From an uncultured Opitutia bacterium (lineage in GTDB: Bacteria; Verrucomicrobiota; Verrucomicrobiia; Opitutales; Opitutaceae): a DNA stretch of 32,489 bases. How positions within the stretch are numbered: the first letter of the stretch is position 1; each line of letters begins with the position of its first letter. Under the pieces are notes generated by a model, which did no database searches, was not told where the DNA came from, and worked only from the letters and a program-made list of their open reading frames with translations. Where the stretch lies: NCBI GenBank assembly GCA_903940425.1, contig CAJAKX010000136.1:1-32489 (forward strand), read 5' to 3'. Of the stretch, positions 9,383 through 16,924 are shown piece by piece. Position numbers and translations under genes: made by a program.

Positions 9383-9643
9383 GTGAATCGTTTTTTTGTT
9401 TATCTGCTGGTTTTGCTCGCGATCAGTCCTGCGCTCAGCGCCGCCGAACGCGATTCGCGCCCGTGGGGCGAATGGCAAACCTGGGGCGCCCAGGACGACG
9501 GCACCTACCGAAATCCGGTGCTCCCCGCGGACCGCATCGGCATCTACTGCTTCAACTCCCGCAGTGACGCCGGATACGTCGACGTTGACCATCTCCGCTA
9601 CACCTATGCCGGCCCCCAGGATTCAATCCGCAAGTCAGATTAA
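9383..9643 (+). pseudogene. GH43-like gene reduced by an internal deletion
   Basis: An 86-codon frame from a GTG at 9383 encodes a signal peptide (MNRFFVYLLVLLAISPALSA) followed by WGEWQTWGAQDDGTYRNPVL. This is the usual opening of a long GH43, with the blade-1 NPVLPAD segment. At about residue 50 it switches directly to IGIYCFNSRSDAGYVDVDHL and RYTY, which resembles the end of the C-terminal beta-sandwich found in multi-domain GH43 proteins. The propeller core and both remaining catalytic acids are absent, although the frame stays open across the join. This fits an in-frame internal deletion removing most of a GH43 gene. A collapsed genome assembly would look the same. It ends 12 bp before the next gene. 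The short product might still be exported but cannot be catalytic. Confidence 0.6.
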
Positions 9644-9655
9644 CCCGTCCCACGT

Positions 9656-11455
9656 ATGAAATCAGTCATGTCCATCCCGCGCCATTGCCTCGCACTTTTC
9701 TTGTTTGTTGCCGCCTCCGCCTTGGCCGCGGACGGGCCGCGGCAGCTCGTCTTCGACGGCGTGCTCTGCGAACACCGGCTGGCGCTGAAGGACCTCGACC
9801 CGGCGATGCCGTCGGACTGGACGGGCTACACGCATCTGGTGATCGAAATGAAAACCTCGACGCCGCAACGCTTCGCCCTCTGGGCCTATACAGCCGACGG
9901 CCCGCGGCGCATCGAGCTCCAACCCTTCGGGCAGAACGTGTGGCTGCGCGCGTCGATCTCCTTGCAATACTTCGCCGGCATGGACAAATCGGGCACGGAT
10001 CTCGCTTCGACGAACAACCGGCGGACCAACTCCTTCTGGATGTCCGTGTGGGGGCCGTTTGGCGGGCTGCAGTCAGTCGAGGCGCTGGGGTTCGCGATGC
10101 AGTATCCGATCAACCGGCCGACGATCGAGCTGCGCTCGATCCACCTCGCGAAGCAGGACGAGGGATCGGAATTCCTCGGGGGGCAGCCGGTCGTGGACGA
10201 GTTCGGCCAGTGGGCGCACGTCGATTACCCGCGCAAGATCCACAGCCGCGAGCAGCTCGAAAAGGAGCTGGCCGACGAGGAGAAAACCTTCGGCAGCGGG
10301 GCTGACTTCGGCTATTGCGAGCTGGGCGGCTTCAGGGATGCGCTGCCGGCCGGCAGCGCGAAGGCGACGGGCTTCTTCCGCGTCGAGCAGATCGATGGCA
10401 TCTGGTGGTTCGTCGATCCGCACGGGCATCTGTTTCTCTCGACCAGCTCCAACGGCCTTGGCGGCTTCGGGGGTGGGGGGCCGGGCCGGCCGGCGGGCGG
10501 GATGACACCAGCGGCGGCCACCGACCGCCTGATCCGCCGCCTCGAGTCCTGGGGCCTGAACACCGGCGGCCCGGGTCGCCCCAATATTGTTTTCCTCCGC
10601 TGGCCGCGGGCGCCGGAGACCACCTTCCTCGGCGTGCCCGACGTCTACGCCGAGGCGTTCGCGCGCGGCATCGATGAAGCGGCGGGCACCCAGTGCGCCG
10701 CGCACAAGGATGACCCGCTCGTGATCGGCTATTTCATCGGCAACGAACCGCCGTGGGGCGGCCGCGAGGGCGAGGTGGTCGATCTGATTCTTGTCGGGCC
10801 CGACACCGCGACGAAGGCCCGGCTCAAGGAGTTCCTCGCGCCGGGTGACACGCCGAAACAGCGCCGGCAGTTCGTGGTGGCCGCGTTTGAGAAATACCTC
10901 GATCTGGTCTGCCGCGCGGTCCGCAAATACGATCCGAATCACCTCAACCTCGGCATCCGTTTCGGCGGCAAGCCGGCCGACGAGGTCCTGCGCCTGGCGC
11001 GCGTCTTCGATGTCTGCAGCATCAACGTCTATGAATATGAGCCCACCAAGCAGCTCGAGCGGTCGTACCGTCTGTCGGGCCGGCCGATCTTGATCGGCGA
11101 GTTTCATATCGGCGTGCCGGCCAACGGCCTCGGCGCGGGCCTCGTGCAGGCGAAGGATCAATCCGAGCGCGGCATCGGCTATCGCTATTTCGTCGAGCAG
11201 GCGGTGTCGCTGCCCTACTGCCTCGGCGCGCACTGGTTCACTTGGCGCGACGAGCCCGTGCTCGGCCGCATGGACGGCGAGAATTACAACATCGGCTTCG
11301 TCGACGCCACCGACCGGCCGTATCCGGAACTGGTCGAGGCGGCCAAAGCGACGAACAAACATCTGCGGGAGGTCCACTCCGGCCGGACACTTCCCTTCCA
11401 CCAGAGACCCATGGCCTCCGAGGCCGGCAGTCCCTCCTCGCCATGGGATCCTTGA
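9656..11455 (+). CDS. Secreted clan GH-A-like glycoside hydrolase, family unassigned
   Basis: 599 residues with a signal peptide (hydrophobic CLALFLFVAASALAA). Residues about 25-190 form a beta-rich accessory domain (WTGYTHLVIEMKTSTPQRFA and ALWAYTADG are visible). From about 240 a TIM-barrel-like region begins with GIWWFVDPHGHLFLSTSSNG. It contains VIGYFIGNEPPWGG (Glu364, likely acid/base after an Asn) and RPILIGEFHIG (Glu482, likely nucleophile), the two strand-end glutamates of clan GH-A. A late WFTWRDEPVLGR segment is also typical. The layout is reminiscent of GH50/GH86-like agarase relatives, but I cannot assign a family. A Gly-rich stretch (GGFGGGGPGRPAGG, near 280) is unusual inside a catalytic domain. 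Substrate is unknown; context suggests a beta-linked plant or algal polysaccharide. Confidence 0.75.
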   Translation: MKSVMSIPRHCLALFLFVAASALAADGPRQLVFDGVLCEHRLALKDLDPAMPSDWTGYTHLVIEMKTSTPQRFALWAYTADGPRRIELQPFGQNVWLRASISLQYFAGMDKSGTDLASTNNRRTNSFWMSVWGPFGGLQSVEALGFAMQYPINRPTIELRSIHLAKQDEGSEFLGGQPVVDEFGQWAHVDYPRKIHSREQLEKELADEEKTFGSGADFGYCELGGFRDALPAGSAKATGFFRVEQIDGIWWFVDPHGHLFLSTSSNGLGGFGGGGPGRPAGGMTPAAATDRLIRRLESWGLNTGGPGRPNIVFLRWPRAPETTFLGVPDVYAEAFARGIDEAAGTQCAAHKDDPLVIGYFIGNEPPWGGREGEVVDLILVGPDTATKARLKEFLAPGDTPKQRRQFVVAAFEKYLDLVCRAVRKYDPNHLNLGIRFGGKPADEVLRLARVFDVCSINVYEYEPTKQLERSYRLSGRPILIGEFHIGVPANGLGAGLVQAKDQSERGIGYRYFVEQAVSLPYCLGAHWFTWRDEPVLGRMDGENYNIGFVDATDRPYPELVEAAKATNKHLREVHSGRTLPFHQRPMASEAGSPSSPWDP

Positions 11456-11514
11456 GCAACCCCGGCCGCGTCGTCCGTGTTGGTGCGCGGTCATTCTATC
11501 CGCCAGCCAAATTC

Positions 11515-13038
11515 ATGAAATCCACCCTGTGCCTCGTCCTCACCTGGGCCGCCCTGGTTCTCGGCGCCGGCGTGCTGCCCGGCGCCGCGAAGCTCCCGCC
11601 GCATTTCTCCGACCACATGGTTCTCCAGCGGGGGATGAAAGTCCCGATCTGGGGCACGGCGGCTGCCGGCGAGTCCGTGTCGGTTGAATTCGCGGGCCAG
11701 AAGCAGACGGCCACGGCGGGTGCGGACGGCAAATGGCGCGTCGACCTCGCACCCATGGCGGCATCCGCGGAAAGCCGGACCATGGTGGTCACCGGCGGTG
11801 ACGGCGGACCGGCGGCAAGGTTCGACGACGTGCTCGTGGGTGAGGTCTGGCTGTGCTCGGGCCAGTCGAACATGGATTTCACCGTCGCGAAGACGCCCAA
11901 GTACTACTTTGCCGGTGTGAACAACGAAGCCCAGGAGGTGGCGGCGGCGAATGACCCGCTGATCCGCATGTTCACCGGCGAGTGGAGCCGGACTTATGAA
12001 CCGCAAGCCACCGTCGCGGGCACATGGCGCGTCTGCAGCCCCGAGACGGTGCGGGAATTCTCGGCCATCGGCTACTTCTTTGCCCGCGACCTGCAGAAGG
12101 AGATCAATGTCCCGATTGGCATCATCACCGGGACGTACGGCGCGAGCACCGCGCAGGCGTGGATCCGGCGCGAGACCATCGCGGCCAGTCCGCAACTCAA
12201 GCCCGTGCTCGACGAGTTCGACGCGAAGGTGAAGGCCTACACTCCGCCCACTGAGGAGGAATTGCAGCCGTGGCACGACGCCGTCGACAAAGCCAGGGCG
12301 GAAGGCAAGCGCCCGCCGCGCCGGCCGCGGCCTGATCCGGTGCAGGATCAGCACAACCCCACCGTGCTGTTCAATGGCATGATCGCGCCGATCATCCCCT
12401 GCGCGATCCGTGGCGTGCTTTGGTACCAGGGCGAGTCAATCACCCCGCCGAAGGAGCTGTTCCCGCTCTGGAACGAGACGCTCATTGCCGACTGGCGGAA
12501 GCTCTGGGGTTACGAGTTTCCGTTCTTCTTCGTGCAACTCGCCGCGCTCAAGGCCAACAGCAACACGCCGGCCGTGCGCGAGGAGCAGGCCCGGGCGCTG
12601 GCGCTGCCGAACACCGGCATGGCGGTCACCATCGACATCGGCGACCCCGACAACGTCCACCCGAAGAACAAGCAGGACGTCAGCGCCCGGCTCGTGCGCA
12701 TCGCGCTGGCCAAGGTCTACGGCCGCGACCTCGAATACTCCGGCCCGGTGTACACATCGATGCAGGTCGAAGGCGGCGCGATCCGCCTGAAGTTCTCGCA
12801 TATCGCCGACGGACTCGTCGCGCACGGCGGCGAGTTGAAGACATTCGTCATCGCCGGCAGTGATCTGAAGTTTGTCCCTGCCACCGCCCGGATTGAGGGC
12901 GACACCGTGGTGGTCTCCAGCCCGGAGGTTGCCTCGCCCGTGGCGGTGCGCTATGCGTGGGAAAACTACCCGGAAGGCTGCAATCTCTACAACGCCGCCG
13001 GCCTCCCCGCCGCGCCATTCCGCACCGCCCGCCCGTAG
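11515..13038 (+). CDS. Sialate O-acetylesterase family (SASA) esterase, secreted
   Basis: 507 residues from the ATG at 11515, where a signal peptide begins (MKSTLCLVLTWAALVLGAGV). An N-terminal beta domain (KLPPHFSDHMVLQRGMKVPI) precedes the SGNH-like core. VWLCSGQSNMDF holds the nucleophile Ser118. GVLWYQGES is a conserved strand. DPDNVHPKNKQD holds Asp379 and His382, completing the triad. A C-terminal beta domain follows. Enzymes of this family remove O-acetyl groups from sialic acid or, very often in plant-polysaccharide gene clusters, from xylan, pectin or other acetylated glycans. The gene is 59 bp after the clan GH-A gene and 41 bp before GH51, so it is probably part of the same transcript. 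Confidence 0.88.
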   Translation: MKSTLCLVLTWAALVLGAGVLPGAAKLPPHFSDHMVLQRGMKVPIWGTAAAGESVSVEFAGQKQTATAGADGKWRVDLAPMAASAESRTMVVTGGDGGPAARFDDVLVGEVWLCSGQSNMDFTVAKTPKYYFAGVNNEAQEVAAANDPLIRMFTGEWSRTYEPQATVAGTWRVCSPETVREFSAIGYFFARDLQKEINVPIGIITGTYGASTAQAWIRRETIAASPQLKPVLDEFDAKVKAYTPPTEEELQPWHDAVDKARAEGKRPPRRPRPDPVQDQHNPTVLFNGMIAPIIPCAIRGVLWYQGESITPPKELFPLWNETLIADWRKLWGYEFPFFFVQLAALKANSNTPAVREEQARALALPNTGMAVTIDIGDPDNVHPKNKQDVSARLVRIALAKVYGRDLEYSGPVYTSMQVEGGAIRLKFSHIADGLVAHGGELKTFVIAGSDLKFVPATARIEGDTVVVSSPEVASPVAVRYAWENYPEGCNLYNAAGLPAAPFRTARP

Positions 13039-13079
13039 GACCACTCCCGCCAAGCCGCGCCCACTCCGATCTTTTCCCC

Positions 13080-15116
13080 ATGACCCCGATCAGATTCGCC
13101 ACCCTCGCCGGCGTCACCGCCCTCCTGATTACCCGCCCGGTCGGGTCGGCCGAGCCGGCGGTGACCCTCACCATCGACGTCGCTCATCCCGGTCACGCCG
13201 TCAGCTCGGTGCTGCACGGCGTGTTCTTCGAGGCCATCAACTACGGCGCGGACGGTGGTCTGTACGCAGAGCTCGTGCAGAACCGCTCGTTCGAGCACGC
13301 CGAGCACCTGTACGCCTGGGGCACGGTCAATCGCGGCGGCGACGGCGACGTGACGATCGAGACGGCCGGGCCGCTCAACGCGAAGAACCCGCACTACGCA
13401 CGCCTCACGGTGCGCGATCCGGGCAGGGGCTTTGGCCTCGGCAATTATGGCTTTGGCGGCATCGCCGTGAAATCGGGTGAGAACTACCTGTTTTCAGTTC
13501 GGGCCCGCACCGACGCCGCATACCAAGGTGCGCTCATCGCGGTGCTGGAGGACGAATCGGGCCGCCCGCTCGGCGAGTGCCGGCTGGCGGGCCTCGGATC
13601 CGCGTGGGCGCAGCTCGACGGCACGATCAAGTGCGGCGCCACCGCCACGTCCGCCCGCCTCGTCGTGCTGGCGACCGCCGCCGGCCGCGTCGACCTGGAC
13701 GTCGTCTCGCTCTTTCCCGAACACACGTTCAAGAACCGCCGCAACGGTGTGCGCGCCGACCTGGCGCAGATGCTCGCCGACCTGCACCCGGCGTTCCTGC
13801 GCTTTCCCGGCGGCTGCATTGTCGAGGGCCGGGACCTGCCGAACCGCTACCAGTGGAAGGACACCATCGGCGACATTGCCGGGCGTTCGGAAAACTGGAA
13901 CCGCTGGCAGGACGCCGTGCGCGGCACCGCGCCGCAGTATTACCAGACCTATGGCCTGGGATTCTTCGAGTTCTTCCAGCTCTGCGAAGACCTCGGTGCC
14001 GAGCCGCTGCCGATCCTCAACTGCGGCATGGCCTGCCAGTACCAGAGCAAACAGCTTGTGCCGCTCGACCAGCTCGATCCCTACGTGCAGGACGCGCTCG
14101 ACCTGATCGAGTTCGCCAACGGCCCGGCTGCGAGCGGGTGGGGCGCGCAGCGCGCGGCGATGGGCCATCCGGAGCCGTTCCACCTGAAATATCTTGGCGT
14201 CGGCAATGAGCAGTGGGGCGAGGACTATTTCGCGCGCTACAAAATCTTCCGGGCCGCAATCAAGGCGAAGCATCCGGATATGCAGCTCGTCACACCGGCC
14301 GGGCCGGGCGTGGACGACGGCTTCTGGAAGCTCGCGTGGGACAAGTTCCGGAGCGGCACGCCCGCCGACATCGTCGACGAGCATTACTACCGCCCGCCGC
14401 AGTGGTTTCTCGAAAACGCCACGCGTTACGACGCGCAGGACCGCGCCGGCCCGAAGGTGTTCGCGGGAGAATTCGCCGCGCACGACCGCGACCGCCGCAA
14501 CACTTTGCGCGCCGCGCTGGCCGAGGCGGCGTTCATGACCGGCCTGGTGCGCAACAGCGACCTCGTGGCCATGTCGTCCTACGCGCCGCTCTTCGCCAAG
14601 GCCGGCGCGTGGCAGTGGGCGCCGGACCTCATCTGGTTCGACAACACGCGCGTCTACGGCACGCCGTCATATTATGTGCAGTCGCTCTTCAGCAACAACC
14701 GGCCCGATCGCGTGGTGCCGGTGACGGTGGCGGGTCCAGCCGTCACGCTGCCGCCCCTGCCGGCGCGCGAGGTCGCCACCTACGGCGCGCCACCGCTGAC
14801 GCCCTACAAGCCTGTTTCAATCCCTGCGCTGTTCGCCGCCGGCGGCCTTCGAGGAAGCGCGGGCGAGATTGTCGTCATCGTCGTCAATCCCTATGCCGAG
14901 GCGCGGGCGGCGATCGATCTGCACGGCACGAAGAGCATCGCCCCCGGCGCCAGAGCTGTCGTGCTGACTTCGGCCAGCCCGGACGATGAAAACTCTTTTG
15001 AGGCGCCGACCAAGGTCGCCCCGCGCGAGGAGACGGTGTCCATTTCCGGCCCGTCTTTCGAGCACACCTTTCCGGCGAATTCGCTCACCATCCTGCGGCT
15101 CACGGCGGCGGAGTAA
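13080..15116 (+). CDS. GH51 alpha-L-arabinofuranosidase, secreted
   Basis: 678 residues from the ATG at 13080. The open frame extends upstream into the esterase gene, but the signal peptide (MTPIRFATLAGVTALLITRP, then VGSAE) fixes the start. The mature protein opens with HAVSSVLHGVFFEAINYGAD, typical of GH51. A carbohydrate-binding-like insertion spans about 95-210. The TIM barrel contains FLRFPGGCIVEGRDLPNRYQ, YLGVGNEQWGEDYF with acid/base Glu377, and KVFAGEFAAHD with nucleophile Glu464. The C-terminal beta domain ends at NSLTILRLTAAE. The enzyme should release arabinofuranose from arabinan, arabinoxylan or arabinogalactan. Export is common for this longer type with an N-terminal insertion, unlike the short cytoplasmic GH51 enzymes. 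Confidence 0.92.
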   Translation: MTPIRFATLAGVTALLITRPVGSAEPAVTLTIDVAHPGHAVSSVLHGVFFEAINYGADGGLYAELVQNRSFEHAEHLYAWGTVNRGGDGDVTIETAGPLNAKNPHYARLTVRDPGRGFGLGNYGFGGIAVKSGENYLFSVRARTDAAYQGALIAVLEDESGRPLGECRLAGLGSAWAQLDGTIKCGATATSARLVVLATAAGRVDLDVVSLFPEHTFKNRRNGVRADLAQMLADLHPAFLRFPGGCIVEGRDLPNRYQWKDTIGDIAGRSENWNRWQDAVRGTAPQYYQTYGLGFFEFFQLCEDLGAEPLPILNCGMACQYQSKQLVPLDQLDPYVQDALDLIEFANGPAASGWGAQRAAMGHPEPFHLKYLGVGNEQWGEDYFARYKIFRAAIKAKHPDMQLVTPAGPGVDDGFWKLAWDKFRSGTPADIVDEHYYRPPQWFLENATRYDAQDRAGPKVFAGEFAAHDRDRRNTLRAALAEAAFMTGLVRNSDLVAMSSYAPLFAKAGAWQWAPDLIWFDNTRVYGTPSYYVQSLFSNNRPDRVVPVTVAGPAVTLPPLPAREVATYGAPPLTPYKPVSIPALFAAGGLRGSAGEIVVIVVNPYAEARAAIDLHGTKSIAPGARAVVLTSASPDDENSFEAPTKVAPREETVSISGPSFEHTFPANSLTILRLTAAE

Positions 15117-15124
15117 GAGCCCTT

Positions 15125-15266
15125 GGTGGAGCCCGCACCACCTGACGTACACGATAATCCGAAGTTCTTCTTTGCGTAGGAAGCCCGCTTGCGGGCGATA
15201 ATCGGTCGCAAGCGACCTGCCTACATGGAAAGAAATGGCAGCCAAGGTGAAGCCCGCACTCCCTGA
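15125..15266. repeat. Imperfect 21-nt direct repeats flanking the REPIN-like element
   Basis: Copy 1 is 15125-15145 and copy 2 is 15246-15266, offset by 121 nt. They share GGTG, AGCCCGCAC and CCTGA and match at 18 of 21 positions. Both lie in the gap between the GH51 and GH27 genes, one on each side of the palindrome pair at 15176-15224. They might be part of one larger repeat unit or the product of a local duplication. Confidence 0.5.
15176..15224. repeat. REPIN-like element: two inverted GTAGG-bounded palindromes
   Basis: The element opens with GTAGG (15176-15180) and closes with CCTAC (15220-15224). Inside are two perfect 6-bp hairpins: GCCCGC-TT-GCGGGC (15183-15196) and GGTCGC-AA-GCGACC (15204-15217), separated by 7 nt (GATAATC). 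Read outward-in from each end, the halves align as two copies in opposite orientation that differ in the stem only by paired, compensatory changes. A GTAG foot next to a palindrome is the hallmark of REP sequences moved by RAYT (TnpA-REP) transposases, and an inverted REP pair is called a REPIN. No RAYT gene lies in the window. Confidence 0.7.
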
Positions 15267-15350
15267 AACTGAAGACTGGATGTGAAAATGGCCGGGCCTG
15301 AGGATTTTTCCCGGTTGAGATGGGCCATGGCGGCTGCAGAATGGCGGACC

Positions 15351-16736
15351 ATGCAATCCTGGTATGCGAAGATGTCGTGGACCACGGCGCTGTTTCTCGC
15401 CGCCGGTGGCCTGCTCCGGGCGGCGGATGGCGCGGGGCCGGCGCCCGCCTTCTGGCAGTGGGCGCCGACGCCGCCCATGGGGTGGAACAGCTGGGACCGC
15501 TACGCCACCACCGTGACCGAGGCCCAGACCAAGGCGCAGGCCGACTTCATGGCCAAACAGCTCGCGCGTCATGGCTGGCAGTACATCACGGTCGACATCC
15601 AGTGGTACGAGCCGAACGCGACGGGCTACAATTACCGCAAAGGCGCGAAACTCGTCATGGACGTGTGGGGGCGGCTGCTGCCGGCGCCCAACCGCTTCCC
15701 CTCCGCGGGGGACGGCACGGGCTTCAAGGCGCTGGCCGACTACGTGCACGGCAAGGGGCTCAAGTTCGGCGTGCACCTCATGCGCGGCATTCCGCGCCAG
15801 GCGGTCAGCCAGAACACGCCGGTCAAGGGTGTGCCGAGGCATGCCGCCGACATCGCGAACAAGCAGAGCGTCTGCCCCTGGAACACCGACATGTACGGCG
15901 TCGACATGACGAAGCCCGGCGCGCAGGCCTACTACGACTCCGTCTTCGAACTCCTTGCGGCGTGGGGCGTCGATTTTGTCAAGGTGGACGACATGAGCCG
16001 GCCGTATTTCGACAACCAGGCGGAGATCGAGGCGGTGCGAAAGGCCATCGACCGCACCGGCCGCCCGATGGTGCTGAGTCTCTCGCCGGGCGAGACCGCG
16101 CTGGCCGCGGCGGAGCACGTCAGGCGGCACGCCAACCTGTGGCGCATCAGCGACGACTTCTGGGACAACTGGCCCGCGCTGAATCAGCAATTCGAGCGTT
16201 TGCGCAAGTGGGCCGAGTTTGGCGGTCCCGGACACTGGCCCGACGCGGACATGCTGCCGTTCGGCGTGCTCGACCTGGGGCGGCGCTCCACGCATTTCAC
16301 CCGCGACGAGCAGCGCACCGTCATGACCCTGTGGTCCATCGCGCGCTCGCCGCTGATCATGGGCGGCGACCTGACGAAGCTGCCCAACTTCACCCTGGAG
16401 CTGCTGACCAACGACGAGGTCATCGCCGTCGACCAGCACAGCACGGGCGGCCGCCAGCTCTTCAACCGTGACAATCTCATCGGCTGGATGGCCGACGCGC
16501 CCGGCTCGGCCGATCGGTACGTCGCCCTCTTCAACACCCGCGACAAGCCCGGAGCGCCGGCGGGTTCGCCTGGCGTGCCGGTGCCCGTGAAACTTTCCGA
16601 GCTGGGTTTCGATGGCGCGTGCCGCATTCGCGATCTCTGGCAGACCAAGGACCTCGGTGAATTCACCGGCGAATTTGCGCCGGAGATCCCCTGGCACGGC
16701 GCCGGGCTTTACCGCGTGTCGCCGGCTCAGAAGTGA
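15351..16736 (+). CDS. GH27 alpha-galactosidase, secreted
   Basis: 461 residues from the ATG at 15351, chosen because it gives a signal peptide with a positive N-region (MQSWYAK, then SWTTALFLAAGGLLRAAD). ATGs at 15282 and 15372 are alternatives, and none has a good ribosome-binding site. Clan GH-D signatures: TPPMGWNSWDRYATTVTEAQ near the mature start, then DFVKVDDMSRPYFDNQ with nucleophile Asp213. WRISDDFWDNW aligns without gaps to the acid/base segment of human alpha-galactosidase A, placing Asp269 as acid. FGGPGHWPDADMLPFG and SIARSPLIMGGDLTKLPNF are typical. A C-terminal beta domain ends after PEIPWHGAGLYRVSP. It should remove alpha-linked galactose, for example from galactomannan, raffinose-type sugars or arabinogalactan. 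The 234 bp upstream hold the REPIN-like element. Confidence 0.9.
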   Translation: MQSWYAKMSWTTALFLAAGGLLRAADGAGPAPAFWQWAPTPPMGWNSWDRYATTVTEAQTKAQADFMAKQLARHGWQYITVDIQWYEPNATGYNYRKGAKLVMDVWGRLLPAPNRFPSAGDGTGFKALADYVHGKGLKFGVHLMRGIPRQAVSQNTPVKGVPRHAADIANKQSVCPWNTDMYGVDMTKPGAQAYYDSVFELLAAWGVDFVKVDDMSRPYFDNQAEIEAVRKAIDRTGRPMVLSLSPGETALAAAEHVRRHANLWRISDDFWDNWPALNQQFERLRKWAEFGGPGHWPDADMLPFGVLDLGRRSTHFTRDEQRTVMTLWSIARSPLIMGGDLTKLPNFTLELLTNDEVIAVDQHSTGGRQLFNRDNLIGWMADAPGSADRYVALFNTRDKPGAPAGSPGVPVPVKLSELGFDGACRIRDLWQTKDLGEFTGEFAPEIPWHGAGLYRVSPAQK

Positions 16737-16924
16737 ATTTGAACAACCAAGGCGCCAAGACACGAAGTCGAAGCGTTCTCTGCGCAATTTTGCTCTGCGC
16801 TTTGGTGTCTCCATAGAGAGATTGCTCCCGCCGGAGACGAACTGTCAGAACTCCGCCGGCATGGCGGGCGCATGAAAAAGCGGTGTGCATCCGTGCCATC
16901 CGTGGTAAAAGCAACCCTCTTCCC
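16737..16924. other. Gene-free gap made of short dispersed-repeat motifs
   Basis: The 188 bp between GH27 and GH112 hold no gene. Three motif clusters are visible: CAACCAAGGCGCCAAGACAC (16744-16763); an 8-bp direct repeat CTCTGCGC at 16778-16785 and 16793-16800, followed by TTTGGTGTCTCC; and a tandem CATCCGTG at 16888-16895 and 16897-16904 followed by GTAAAA. From memory, strings of this kind recur between genes in Verrucomicrobiota and Planctomycetota. No clear promoter or ribosome-binding site for GH112 stands out. Confidence 0.45.

Noticed and set aside
14817-16814. 665-codon minus-strand open frame across GH51/GH27
   Set aside because: It lies antisense to clear GH51 and GH27 coding sequence; Arg/Ala/Val-rich composition is typical of GC-rich shadow frames and no domain is recognisable.
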